A stretch of 64,000 bases of DNA from Galaxea fascicularis (lineage: Eukaryota; Cnidaria; Anthozoa; Scleractinia; Euphylliidae). Where the stretch lies: contig OX419341.1 of NCBI GenBank assembly GCA_948470475.1, positions 6,154,353 through 6,218,352 of the forward strand. The letters run 5' to 3'. The position numbers and the translations under genes were made by a program. The notes under the pieces are model-generated. The model did not search any database. It had not been told where the DNA came from and saw nothing but the letters and a program-made list of their open reading frames with translations. This document shows positions 14,297-22,480 of the stretch, in pieces. Numbering within the stretch: position 1 is the first letter of the stretch; each line of letters starts with the position of its first letter.

Positions 14297-15412
14297 TCAC
14301 TCCGTTTTTATACCTTGCCCGCGTCGAAAGTGCAACGTCAGAAATGTAGGACTGTGCAGGTGACTGAACTTTACCAGGGGGCCGTGGGCTTCCGCCACAT
14401 TCACTTCGATGATTTCCAAAAAACGGTGGCGCACGTCGCGAAAGTGTTCTCGCTCGGGTTCGTAGAACGTGGTCTCTTTCCTGGAATCGTACGGCACGCC
14501 CCGCAATAGATCGGTATCCACGGTTCCCACCGTCGTGCTTTCTCCCACATTCGTGTAAATGTAGACAGGTCGCACTCTGTAATTGAAAATTTCTTCGAAG
14601 GCTTCGTTGAGGTTGACGAACCGCCACTTCACTTTCGTGGAGAAGAGGATCATGCGCGTTGTCACATAAGGCGCGCTCGGATGGTCGACCTCCGCAAATA
14701 GATCCCCTTGTGGTATTTGGGCATTAACGTCATCACTTCGTCCATACACGATGGCCTCCTTCCCATCCACGGTCATGGTGTATTCTCGCAATTGAGGCAC
14801 GAGATTTGGACCGAAGTCCAGTTTGGTGGTCTCTCCATACTTCACAAATTTCAACCACTTCATCTTCAGGGCCAAGTCCTTACTGAACATCATCTCTCCG
14901 TAGCCATTCCGGTTTGTGGGTTGATGGTGACTGATGGCGGTGTCCATCTCCAAAACGGTTTGCCCCCCAAGCACCTTCCACGTGTACTTTGGCAAGGCGA
15001 GGAATCGATCCCCCTTCTCCAAACGAATGCTTTGAAACGCTTGTTCGCTGAGATTGATGAGATGTTGCATGAAGTCAAGTCCCGTCATGCCCTCCATCGA
15101 TTCATGCATGCTCATCACGTCCTTCATGGTCACTCTCCCTCTCGGCCATTGTATATCGTTGGTTGCAAACGGTGGTATTTTAGCAAGTTTAATTTTGCCT
15201 TGGAGCACCATCACATCATCCTTCTCGGTCAAACCCATCAGACTCCAAGGCACGTCCGTCAGTCCCAACGTCACATCGCTCAAAGCCACTTGCCACTTCT
15301 CCTCGGGAGGAAAATCCAATCGACGCGGCAATCGCACGCGGAACGACGCTCGCGTGTTGTTCGGAAACTCGGGCGTCGGATGACTGGGTAGTATGACGTG
15401 AAAGGATTCCAT
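14297..15412 (-). CDS. Minor capsid/penton-candidate, paralogue 1
   Basis: A 371-residue member of a family present here in three tandem copies. Shared blocks are the N-terminal HPTPEFPNNTRASFRVRLP, the core VKWRFVNLNEAFEEIF, YIYTNVGEST with TDLLR, and the end VRHRFLEIIEVNVAE to TLHFRR. Similar proteins with an N-terminal PNNT block and a TLHFR end accompany major capsid genes in cnidarian Polintons; I infer a penton or minor capsid role. ATATAAGG at 15445-15438 lies about 26 bases upstream of the start. The frame is intact. Confidence 0.6.
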   Translation of the reverse strand: MESFHVILPSHPTPEFPNNTRASFRVRLPRRLDFPPEEKWQVALSDVTLGLTDVPWSLMGLTEKDDVMVLQGKIKLAKIPPFATNDIQWPRGRVTMKDVMSMHESMEGMTGLDFMQHLINLSEQAFQSIRLEKGDRFLALPKYTWKVLGGQTVLEMDTAISHHQPTNRNGYGEMMFSKDLALKMKWLKFVKYGETTKLDFGPNLVPQLREYTMTVDGKEAIVYGRSDDVNAQIPQGDLFAEVDHPSAPYVTTRMILFSTKVKWRFVNLNEAFEEIFNYRVRPVYIYTNVGESTTVGTVDTDLLRGVPYDSRKETTFYEPEREHFRDVRHRFLEIIEVNVAEAHGPLVKFSHLHSPTFLTLHFRRGQGIKTE

Positions 15413-15439
15413 GCTTCACGACCCACTCGACACTACACC

Positions 15440-16507
15440 TTATATGGGGTTTTTCCCACGGCGAAAATGCAATGTCACCGTGGTCTGACCATGCCTTTGA
15501 CTGAAATCCACCAAAGGTCCATACGTCTCGGCCACGTTGATTTCGCACACTTCCAACAAGCGGTGGCGCACTTTGACGAATCGTTCTCGATAGGGTTCGT
15601 AAAACGAGGCTCTCTTTTCGGGTTCGTACGCCACTTCTCGCAAAAAGTCCGTCTTGGAATTGCCGACGATCACGCTTTCGCCAATGTTGGAATAGACGTA
15701 CACCGTGCGCGGTATTTCTTTGAACACTTTGGCAAACGCTTCGTTTAAATTCACGAAACGCCATTTCACTTTGTTCGAAAAAAGGACCATGTCATCCACA
15801 GGATTGTGCGTCATCATGAAATCGCGACTAGGCACGAAGGGATCCTCGCTGCGCCCGTACGTCGTGGTCTTGGATCCACTCACCACGGTCTCGTATTCGC
15901 GCAACTGAGGAAGGGCATTGCTTCCCGGATAGGAGTAAAGGACACCATGGACATTATCAAATTTGGCCCACCCCATTTTGAGAGCCAATTCTCTATTCAC
16001 TTCAAATCTGCCAATACCCACACCCGTTTCGACAATGCCGTGACCCACACCCGAATCCACGTGCAACTCTTCTTGCCCTCCTTGCTGCTTCCACTCGAAC
16101 CTAGGTAACGTGATGATTCGATTGGCGGCGTACATGGCAGATGAATGAATGTCCGAATCTACTTTGTCCATCAAATGTTTAATGAAATGCACGCCCTGCA
16201 AACCTTCCACGTCCACGTCCAAGTCCTGAATATCCTTCAACTTCACTTTAGCATATCTCCACCCATAGTTGTCGGCGCTGAATTTAATCCGAGCCTCGCA
16301 CGTAATGAGATCCTTCTTAGAATCCAAACCGAGTTTATTCCAGTTCACTGCAGCTCGACCCAGGGTGATGCTGGCCAATGCCACTTCCCAATTCTCCTCA
16401 GGGGGAAACTCCATTACATTGGGCAACCTCACCTTGAAGGAGGCTCTCGTATTGTTGGGAAACTCGGGCGTCGTATGGCTGGGTAACACCACGTACACAT
16501 CACTCAT
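15440..16507 (-). CDS. Minor capsid/penton-candidate, paralogue 2
   Basis: A 355-residue second copy, with HTTPEFPNNTRASFKVRLP, WEVALASITLG, VKWRFVNLNEAFAKVF, YVYSNIGESV and the TLHFRR end. It is clearly homologous to both neighbours but diverged strongly between the conserved blocks, so the duplication is not recent. Separated from paralogue 1 by 27 bases containing the latter's TATA-like site; its own ATATAAGG lies near 16553-16546. Virion surface diversification is possible but not shown. Confidence 0.6.
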   Translation of the reverse strand: MSDVYVVLPSHTTPEFPNNTRASFKVRLPNVMEFPPEENWEVALASITLGRAAVNWNKLGLDSKKDLITCEARIKFSADNYGWRYAKVKLKDIQDLDVDVEGLQGVHFIKHLMDKVDSDIHSSAMYAANRIITLPRFEWKQQGGQEELHVDSGVGHGIVETGVGIGRFEVNRELALKMGWAKFDNVHGVLYSYPGSNALPQLREYETVVSGSKTTTYGRSEDPFVPSRDFMMTHNPVDDMVLFSNKVKWRFVNLNEAFAKVFKEIPRTVYVYSNIGESVIVGNSKTDFLREVAYEPEKRASFYEPYRERFVKVRHRLLEVCEINVAETYGPLVDFSQRHGQTTVTLHFRRGKNPI

Positions 16508-16548
16508 CTTTGCAACAAAATGTCATTTTATTTCACATTCACACATCC

Positions 16549-17571
16549 TTATATCTTGGGTTTGCGACGGAAATGCAACGTCACGAACGTCTGCGCCCGT
16601 CCGTCGTCGGAGAACTTGACCAATTGTCCATTCGTCTCCGCAATGTCAATCTCGATGACCTCCATGATTCGATTTCGCACCGGATGATAGTGTTTATGCA
16701 CTGGTTCGTAATAGTACGTGCCGCGTCCCGACCGTTTGTAGTTCACTTCCCGCAATAAATCGGTCTTCAAACCCCCCACGATCGTACTGCCCCCCGCGTT
16801 GGAATACACGTGCAATGTCCTCGACGGTTCCCCCATCACATTGCGAAAAGCTTCCTCCAAATTCACGAAACGCCAATCGAACGTACTGCTCAAATTGAAG
16901 ATCGTATTGAAGGTCCATTTATCTTTGGCCAACAAATCACTGCTCTCCTTGTATTCCGTGGGCGCTTTCCAAAACCTGTTCCCGCGGCTGTCTTTGTTCG
17001 CCGTCAATTCCGGTACTAGATTGGGACCGATGCGAACGACCCCCGGCCTTTCCAACGTGAACCACCCCATGTTCACACCCAAGGTTTGGTCCACCCCAAA
17101 ATGCTGACCATCGGGCATCCTCACAATGACCTCCGCACGCCCACGGCTTGCATCCCACTCAAACTCAGCGCGCTCCTTGATCGTTTGCCCATTCTTCAAA
17201 TGCACGGTGTTCTCCTTGGTGACCAAATGGTCCAACAACGCGCGCATGAATTCCACCCCACTCTCGATCCGTCTCGCCATGTTCATGGTGATGATCTCTT
17301 TCATGGACACGTACGCCACACGATTATTAAGTGCCCCGCTCTTATCTACTTCATCCAACGTGCTCATGACGAGACGCGTCCTGTCGTCTTGCACCAAAGG
17401 CGACAAATCGGCACTGCTGTCGGCCAGAGACAAGGCACTCAACGCGACTTCCCAGTCATCGTCAAAAAATTCCAATCGCTCCGCCAATCGCACTTTGAAC
17501 GACGCTCGCGTGTTGTTGGGAAACTCGGGACTGACGTAACTCGGCACGGCCACGAAAAACCCGCGACTCAT
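16549..17571 (-). CDS. Minor capsid/penton-candidate, paralogue 3
   Basis: A 340-residue third copy, starting MSRGFFVAVPSYVSPEFP, with PNNTRASFKVRLAERL, FDWRFVNLEEAFRNVM, HVYSNAGGST with TDLLREV, and VRNRIMEVIEIDIAE to TLHFRR. It is the most divergent of the three. The ATG at 17571 follows TATAAAGG at 17621-17614 by about 42 bases; a longer frame uses no ATG. Conserved blocks are kept, so all three copies are likely functional. Confidence 0.6.
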   Translation of the reverse strand: MSRGFFVAVPSYVSPEFPNNTRASFKVRLAERLEFFDDDWEVALSALSLADSSADLSPLVQDDRTRLVMSTLDEVDKSGALNNRVAYVSMKEIITMNMARRIESGVEFMRALLDHLVTKENTVHLKNGQTIKERAEFEWDASRGRAEVIVRMPDGQHFGVDQTLGVNMGWFTLERPGVVRIGPNLVPELTANKDSRGNRFWKAPTEYKESSDLLAKDKWTFNTIFNLSSTFDWRFVNLEEAFRNVMGEPSRTLHVYSNAGGSTIVGGLKTDLLREVNYKRSGRGTYYYEPVHKHYHPVRNRIMEVIEIDIAETNGQLVKFSDDGRAQTFVTLHFRRKPKI

Positions 17572-17616
17572 GATGCCCACCAGCAATTGCCGGCACGTCC
17601 GTGCGTCGCCAGTCCT

Positions 17617-18042
17617 TTATAGGAACGACGCCACTTTTCGTTTCGCCCCTGGGGCGCGCGAGACCAAGCTGGACAATGTCGATACCTTGGGATAAAATTG
17701 CTGCGAATGGCTCCTATTGGGAAACGCGTTCATCAATTCCGTCAAGGTCTTTTGCAATCGCTTGTCCGCACTCTTCTTGGTCATCCCTCGCATCTTTTTG
17801 ACATAAGCGCGCCTCCGCTGCTTCGTACGTGCGGTTTTCTTCTGTCGGGACGGTGCCGAGGGCCGACGCGGCGCACCACGCGCCACAGCATCGATCATGC
17901 GTCGAAACGATCGCAACCCCCGCTGCCGTGCCGCTTTGGGTGCCAAACGCTGCGGTGTCGAACTCTTTCTCTTATGCCATTTCGTTTGACTGGGTAACAC
18001 TCCCGGGGCGGGTAACGTAAACCGCACGCGTTTCCCCGACAT
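17617..18042 (-). CDS. Basic core-type protein
   Basis: A 141-residue Lys/Arg-rich protein starting MSGKRVRFTLPAPGVLPSQ, with clusters such as RQKKTARTKQRRRAYVKK and a C-terminal LSSLVSRAPGAKRKVASFL. No known domain; composition suggests nucleoprotein or core. It overlaps the integrase stop by one base (TGATG) and has TATAAAAG at 18118-18111. It lies between the integrase and the paralogue cluster. Confidence 0.6.
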   Translation of the reverse strand: MSGKRVRFTLPAPGVLPSQTKWHKRKSSTPQRLAPKAARQRGLRSFRRMIDAVARGAPRRPSAPSRQKKTARTKQRRRAYVKKMRGMTKKSADKRLQKTLTELMNAFPNRSHSQQFYPKVSTLSSLVSRAPGAKRKVASFL

Positions 18043-19103
18043 CACACGCGTTCCAATTGACTCCTCCCTATCCAACTGTCGTACTTGGCGGGCCACCCCA
18101 ACCACCGCACTTTTATACTGTTTCCGCGCCTAGACAGAATCTTCTCGACGCGAAACAACGCATCGTCCGGCACCGTCACTTTTTGCATGTCCTCTTCGTA
18201 AAACGTCCCCTCCACCGACGTTCCATCCCACTCTTGAATGCGATACGTGGGAATCACCCCGGGCACCACGCGCCGAACGACAAACACTTCTTCCGTCCAA
18301 CCGGGCACGTACCCTTTACGGAACACGGCGTGTTTCTTATTCAAACGCACTCGATCCCCCACCGCCAAACGGGGCCGTTTCTTCCCAGGACGCAAACGCG
18401 CTCCGTACAGACGTTCCCACACGTACTTTTCCCCTTCGGGCGTCACGTCCTTCGGCGCCAAACCAATGGCCCGATGTTTGGAGGCATTGTAGCCATTCAC
18501 GATATCCTGCAACCGATCCAGATACTTGTACGTCCCTTGGGCCGTGAACCATCGATACAATCGCCCTTTGAACGTACGGTTGAATCGTTCCACCACCGCG
18601 GCTTTGGCATCCCCGGAGGTCGAAAAATGTTCGATGCCTCGACGTTTGAGCAACGCTTGGAACGTCCGGTTATAAAATTCCTTTCCCGCGTCGGTCTGCA
18701 AACGCAAGGGTCGACGATCCCCTGCCCGTCTGAGAATGGCCTCGAACGCTCGCGTCACGGCCGCTCCCGTCTTATCCTTCACGGGTTCCACCCAGGCGTA
18801 CTTGGACAACACGTCAATGACCGCTAAAAGATAACGTATCCCACGGTTAGCCCTCGCAATCTTCTGCACTTCCATCAAATCGGCCACCCACTGTTCGTCC
18901 ATGCCAAACACCAGCACGGGTAAATTGGCAAACCGCTTTCGGGCGGGTCGGTGCAAGGTGTAACTGAGCACCCCCTCCAACACGCGGCGCGCTCGCTCGA
19001 GGGAAATCCCATGGGCGCGCGCAAAACGCTCCACGCCCCCCAAACTGCCTTCGGCAGAGGGGTCTTGGTACGCCTCGATCAAAGCGCGCTGCCCTTTAGA
19101 CAT
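18042..19103 (-). CDS. int: Retrovirus-type DDE integrase with chromodomain
   Basis: A 353-residue integrase that would insert the element into host DNA. The rve core shows the first Asp in DEQWVADLMEV, the second in LQTDAGKEF and the Glu in VVERFNRTFKG, followed by YNASKHRAIGLAP. An SH3-like segment (AVGDRVRLNKKHAVF) follows, and the C-terminus (FRVEKILSRRGNSIKVRWLG then YDSWIGRSQL) is a chromodomain that could steer insertion to marked chromatin. The ATG at 19103 is used; the longer frame begins at a GTG. AATAAAAGG lies about 29 bases upstream and doubles as poly(A) signal for the preceding gene. Confidence 0.93.
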   Translation of the reverse strand: MSKGQRALIEAYQDPSAEGSLGGVERFARAHGISLERARRVLEGVLSYTLHRPARKRFANLPVLVFGMDEQWVADLMEVQKIARANRGIRYLLAVIDVLSKYAWVEPVKDKTGAAVTRAFEAILRRAGDRRPLRLQTDAGKEFYNRTFQALLKRRGIEHFSTSGDAKAAVVERFNRTFKGRLYRWFTAQGTYKYLDRLQDIVNGYNASKHRAIGLAPKDVTPEGEKYVWERLYGARLRPGKKRPRLAVGDRVRLNKKHAVFRKGYVPGWTEEVFVVRRVVPGVIPTYRIQEWDGTSVEGTFYEEDMQKVTVPDDALFRVEKILSRRGNSIKVRWLGWPAKYDSWIGRSQLERV

Positions 19104-19145
19104 GACTAACACAACACACGACAGGGTTCATTCCTTTTATTAATT

Positions 19146-19616
19146 TCAACGTTCTACATCTTCCTCCTCCTCCTCGCTCAATTCGTTCGGCATCACCATG
19201 AAGGGTTCGAACCGTTTGCAGGTGATGCATCCCCAAGGCGCCCATCCCAACTTATCGTCGTAATTAGGGGATCGCATCGCATCGTGCCGCATCTCCAGAC
19301 ACTCCGCGCACAGTTCGTACTCCAGGATGTGATCCGCCCGCCGTTCCCACACCCTACGCAACAAACGCTCGTCGCGCAACTCTTTTTTATAGGCCTCGCA
19401 TTGTTCCTCCAACGCGTGCATGCGATCGAACAAAAAGTTCAATACTCCCCTCTGAATGTCTCCCACCAAATCCGGTGCGTCTACACGCTCGTCCCCTGCG
19501 TCTGAGTCTGCGTCTGATTCTGGGGGTGGAGGTACCGCGCCGGCTCCTGCGTCACGGGGCCCGCTTCCGAGCATTCCAAGGCGTCCGCTACGTCCTGCAA
19601 CCAATGGGCAAAACAC
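19146..19616 (-). CDS. Coiled-coil protein with CxxC pairs
   Basis: Up to 156 residues. A Gly/Pro/acidic N-terminal part leads to a coiled-coil region (MHALEEQCEAYKKELRDERL), then CAEC and, 30 residues on, CITC, which could form one zinc site; the end is polyacidic (LSEEEEEDVER). The first 135 bases overlap the next gene upstream in another frame, so translation may begin at an internal Met, for example at MHALEE. It resembles the 82-residue coiled-coil/CxxC protein at 8301 in plan. Function unknown. Confidence 0.5.
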   Translation of the reverse strand: MFCPLVAGRSGRLGMLGSGPRDAGAGAVPPPPESDADSDAGDERVDAPDLVGDIQRGVLNFLFDRMHALEEQCEAYKKELRDERLLRRVWERRADHILEYELCAECLEMRHDAMRSPNYDDKLGWAPWGCITCKRFEPFMVMPNELSEEEEEDVER

Positions 19617-19738
19617 TGATCAAACGAGTATCCTGCTTGCAAGCCTTTCTTGACGCGAGCAAGCATACACTGATCGTCCGACGTATAATCCCCTCTATTT
19701 ACATCAGCGTAATACGCTCTGTACGACTTATCATCCAT
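19481..19738 (-). CDS. Small protein of unknown function
   Basis: An 85-residue protein starting MDDKSYRAYYADVNRGDYTS, acidic and tyrosine-rich, with a probable helix pair (VKKGLQAGYSFDQCFAHWL) and a QT-repeat tail. TATAAAAAGG at 19783-19774 lies about 38 bases before this ATG. It is divergent from the GRF zinc-finger gene and overlaps the following coiled-coil gene in another frame. I do not recognise it. Confidence 0.5.
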   Translation of the reverse strand: MDDKSYRAYYADVNRGDYTSDDQCMLARVKKGLQAGYSFDQCFAHWLQDVADALECSEAGPVTQEPARYLHPQNQTQTQTQGTSV

Positions 19739-19947
19739 CGCGCAAACACTGACGCGATCGCTGACGCTTTCCCCCTTTTTATACGGGACGCGGATGGCGT
19801 CAGGTCCCACGCCATCCTCTCTCCTCCACCAATCCGAGCCCCGCACGCGTCATTCTCCAGCGCCTCCACCAATCCACGATCTGCACGCGTCATTCTCCGG
19901 TATATAAACGAGTGCCGCCCACCCTCCGACCTCACATTCACACCAAC
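19739..19947. promoter_or_regulatory. Divergent promoter with two 40-base tandem repeats
   Basis: Between divergent genes. Two near-identical direct repeats with a 40-base period (19823-19858, 19863-19898) each hold CCTCCACCAATCC and CACGCGTCATTCTCC. TATATAAA at 19901 serves the plus-strand gene; TATAAAAAGG at 19783 serves the minus-strand gene. The CCAAT boxes suggest activator sites. Confidence 0.6.
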
Positions 19948-20748
19948 ATGTCCTCCGTCCCTCCAAACGCCGACCCCGTCTCCTTCGAGAATTGCTTGGA
20001 AAGAGAGAAAGCCCGGCAACAACGCCACGCCCAAGGCGGTCAACACTTGGAGTTAACGGAGAGACTGTCCACTCACGCCAACAGTCGAGACAGCGAATGT
20101 GATGTCCCGGCGCGAAAACAGACGCGCCCCGCTAAACCTCCTCCTAGCAAGAGACGCAAACAAGCACCTCCGCCGCCACCGCCAACGCCCCCACCGCCCT
20201 CGCCCCAAGACATTCAACAACTCATGGACCAACTACCTTCGTACGAGGAGGCAGTCCTAGATCAAAAAGAACCGGGCTACGACACCTGCCCGTTCCACAA
20301 GACGCCACTGCACTTCTTCGACTCCAAACTGGGTTATCCTTACGTCAAATGCAGCACCACACCCTGCGTCTTCTTCACCTCTCAATTTGACTTGAAACCT
20401 TACATGAACACCATCCGCGACCAATTGCATCCCGCCCTCACCTTCAGCCAAGGCAATCAGGGACCCTACCCGGATCACGAGTGCTGGTGCAAGGAACCCC
20501 TCGCTCTACGCACGAGCCGATCGGAGAAAAACCCCGGACGCCTCTTCCTATCCTGCAAGCAACGCGATTGCGACTTTTTTCAATGGTTGAACGCCCCCTG
20601 GACTCGATTCATCTTGGAGAGGATCGAACACGGCACCTACACGGGTCCTCCCACCCTTCATCCCATGTGGTTCGACGGCAAGCCCTATCTCCCCATGACC
20701 GCGGATCAACTACAACGTTATAACGACGCAAGGGTCGTGACGGGGTGA
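19948..20748 (+). CDS. GRF-type zinc-finger protein
   Basis: A 266-residue protein. The N-terminal 100 residues are polar and basic with a proline tract (QAPPPPPPTPPPPSPQ); then PSYEEAV, a possible adaptor motif. A first zinc-finger-like unit (CPFHKTPLHFFDSKLG, then C and C) and a clear GRF-type finger (CWCKEPLALRT to FLSCKQRDCDFFQW) follow. GRF fingers bind single-stranded DNA or RNA in repair and topoisomerase proteins, so a replication or host-repair role is possible. ATG at 19948 follows TATATAAA by 40 bases. The longer frame to 19912 starts before the likely transcript. Confidence 0.65.
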   Translation: MSSVPPNADPVSFENCLEREKARQQRHAQGGQHLELTERLSTHANSRDSECDVPARKQTRPAKPPPSKRRKQAPPPPPPTPPPPSPQDIQQLMDQLPSYEEAVLDQKEPGYDTCPFHKTPLHFFDSKLGYPYVKCSTTPCVFFTSQFDLKPYMNTIRDQLHPALTFSQGNQGPYPDHECWCKEPLALRTSRSEKNPGRLFLSCKQRDCDFFQWLNAPWTRFILERIEHGTYTGPPTLHPMWFDGKPYLPMTADQLQRYNDARVVTG

Positions 20749-20905
20749 AGAGTATGGACAAAAGGGACATAGTATGCGCCAATGCCTCGCTCATTGTAAA
20801 TATCTACTACAATTAAAAAAATGGACAACACACACTTTGTAGTTGATCATTGACTTTTGTAAATTTAATGTGGGACTGAAAAGTCCCGGGGTAAACGGTG
20901 GTTCT
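20749..20905. other. Convergent intergenic gap
   Basis: Contains an A-rich ATTAAAAAAATGG stretch (poly(A)-like) after the GRF gene and TTTAATGT toward the RING gene. Nothing else seen. Confidence 0.4.
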
Positions 20906-21145
20906 TCAAGGCACCCTGCGCGCCACCGACGAACGGCTGCGGCACCACGGACAACACGGTTGCGCTTCCCTGAGCATCCAATAATCCATCAAACACTGGT
21001 CGTGAAACCACACGCCGCAACAATCTCTACGACGCGGTCCGGTCATGCGCGTCACGCACCACGATTGACGCTCTTTCCTCCATTGCTTCGAACACAACAG
21101 ACAATACGGCGGACCCTGCGGTTCCATCCCACGACTACGCAACAT
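20906..21145 (-). CDS. Small RING-finger protein
   Basis: A 79-residue protein with a RING-like pattern: CLLC, then C, CC, a FHDQC, and CCPWC. Such small viral RING proteins are usually ubiquitin ligases directed at host factors. TATAAAAG at 21190-21183 lies about 37 bases before the ATG at 21145. It diverges from the double-RING gene across the right inverted repeat. Spacing between the cysteines is a little irregular, so a variant RING or PHD-like fold is possible. Confidence 0.6.
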   Translation of the reverse strand: MLRSRGMEPQGPPYCLLCSKQWRKERQSWCVTRMTGPRRRDCCGVWFHDQCLMDYWMLREAQPCCPWCRSRSSVARRVP

Positions 21146-21357
21146 GGTTTGTCTCAATGCCGCTGCCCGCTCGATCTCTTTCTTTTATACCACCCTCCCT
21201 CTTGACGTCACTCCCAGCATGCCTAGGGGAATAAATGGGGGATGGGGGGGTACCCCCCCTTTCTTCCCACCCCACGTGACGGCCGTCCCCGTCTCCGATT
21301 GGACGACCGTCACGACTCATATACGCGCCGCGCGCTCGATACGCTCATTCTTCCAAC
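21146..21357. promoter_or_regulatory. Divergent promoter: small RING / double RING
   Basis: Holds the right inverted repeat. CCAAT (GATTGG at 21297) and CATATACGCG at 21318 serve the plus-strand gene; TATAAAAG at 21190 serves the minus-strand gene. Layout matches the left divergent promoter. Confidence 0.55.
21227..21308. repeat. Inverted repeat, right copy
   Basis: The reverse-complement partner of 2963-3044 with one mismatch (Tgat/Cgat beside the CCAAT box). In both copies the CCAAT side faces outward, toward the cassette gene on the left and the double-RING gene on the right. Confidence 0.85.
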
Positions 21358-22107
21358 ATGGCCGAGCACCAGACAGCCCCCGTTGATGATGACGCCATGT
21401 ACGCTGACATGCCGGAGTTGATAGATGTCCGCGACTATTTGCACTCGACCCTAAATGCCGTGGTCCCCGACAGACGACCCGACAGTCTCCAACCGATCGT
21501 CGTGGCCTTCGAATGCCAAAACACCTCGAAGGCCGATACACTCCGATGCGTCATCTGTTTGGAGACCCGGCACGCAGACACGAATGAAGTCGTTCGCCTC
21601 GCCAAGTGCTGCGAGTGCCCCATCCATCTCTCGTGCGTTTACAAGTGGTTGGCCGCGCAGTACGACATCTACAAACCCCCCGAACAGTGGGGCTGCCCGC
21701 ACTGCCGCGCTCCGGTCAAGGACCTTGCCACCAACACGGAACCGTGCGTCATTTGTGGCAACAAGGAGACGGATCAGCTCTACCATGAACCCGTGGCACA
21801 AGCCGTACCCTGTTGTGACGCATCGGCCCACCAACAATGTCTCTATAATTACATCAAGGAAAACTTCAGCGAAGATCGCTTCCCGTGCCCGGCGTGCAAA
21901 ACGATGTTGGGAGCCCAACGCTCAATGTCGATGAGCATCCGAGCCGCCGGAGATCAACCACCGCCACCAACAAGCTATTCCGGCGTACTCACCGAGCGAT
22001 TAACACCACCGCGGCACCCAATGATAACGCGAAGCCGTGGCCGGGGACAAAGGCGAAACCAAACCGCGAGGCTTCCTCACCCTGACGGTTACTTCGCAAA
22101 TCATTGA
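21358..22107 (+). CDS. Double RING-finger protein
   Basis: A 249-residue protein with two zinc modules. The first (CVICLETRHADTN, then C-C, HLSCVYKWL, CPHC) is RING-like, spanning about residues 62-120. The second (CVICGNKETDQLY, CC, HQQCLYNYI, CPAC) spans about 129-181. The C-terminus is basic and disordered. Tandem modules of this sort suggest an E3 ubiquitin ligase acting on host proteins. It is the outermost gene of the element on this side and shares its promoter module with the cassette gene on the other side. Confidence 0.65.
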   Translation: MAEHQTAPVDDDAMYADMPELIDVRDYLHSTLNAVVPDRRPDSLQPIVVAFECQNTSKADTLRCVICLETRHADTNEVVRLAKCCECPIHLSCVYKWLAAQYDIYKPPEQWGCPHCRAPVKDLATNTEPCVICGNKETDQLYHEPVAQAVPCCDASAHQQCLYNYIKENFSEDRFPCPACKTMLGAQRSMSMSIRAAGDQPPPPTSYSGVLTERLTPPRHPMITRSRGRGQRRNQTARLPHPDGYFANH

Positions 22108-22480
22108 ACATTTCTTTGTCATTTGTTGTGAACCGTGGCGGTTTTTTTGTTCCTGCTGTCGTCCTTGTTTTTTTCCGCCACTTTCTTTTTTCGTGAAAAA
22201 AAAATAATCAAGGAGCTGCTGTCATTAAAAACCTGTTTGCCATTTATTCATGTGTCTTGCCTCATTTGCATATATGCTAATTTTTTTAATTTATGCATAT
22301 TCGCCCTGGGTCACCAAGGACCGCTACGACATACAATCAATTTAACTGCGTTCGCCGCTACGGGCGACAAAATGGCCGTATAGGGAAATTCGTATCGAAT
22401 TGAACGTAGCGGCCAACGCAGTCTTTTTTTTTTCCCTACTGATTTCATTGCTTGCCGTAATGGGGCCGATACTACTACTG
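22108..22480. other. Transition from element to coral DNA
   Basis: GC content falls sharply here. It contains T-rich tracts, an ATTAAA, and the inverted repeat at 22345-22422. No terminal inverted repeat matching the window's left part and no target duplication could be identified, so the exact insertion boundary is unknown. Confidence 0.5.
22345..22422. repeat. 18-base inverted repeat at junction
   Basis: ACTGCGTTCGCCGCTACG at 22345-22362 pairs with 22405-22422 with one mismatch, 42 bases apart. The CCGCTACG motif also occurs at 22321. It may mark an element end or a small foldback repeat. Confidence 0.5.

Noticed and set aside
2963..21308. Inverted repeats as the true element ends
   Set aside because: Virus-like genes of the same composition continue beyond both copies, so they are internal, at least in this insertion.
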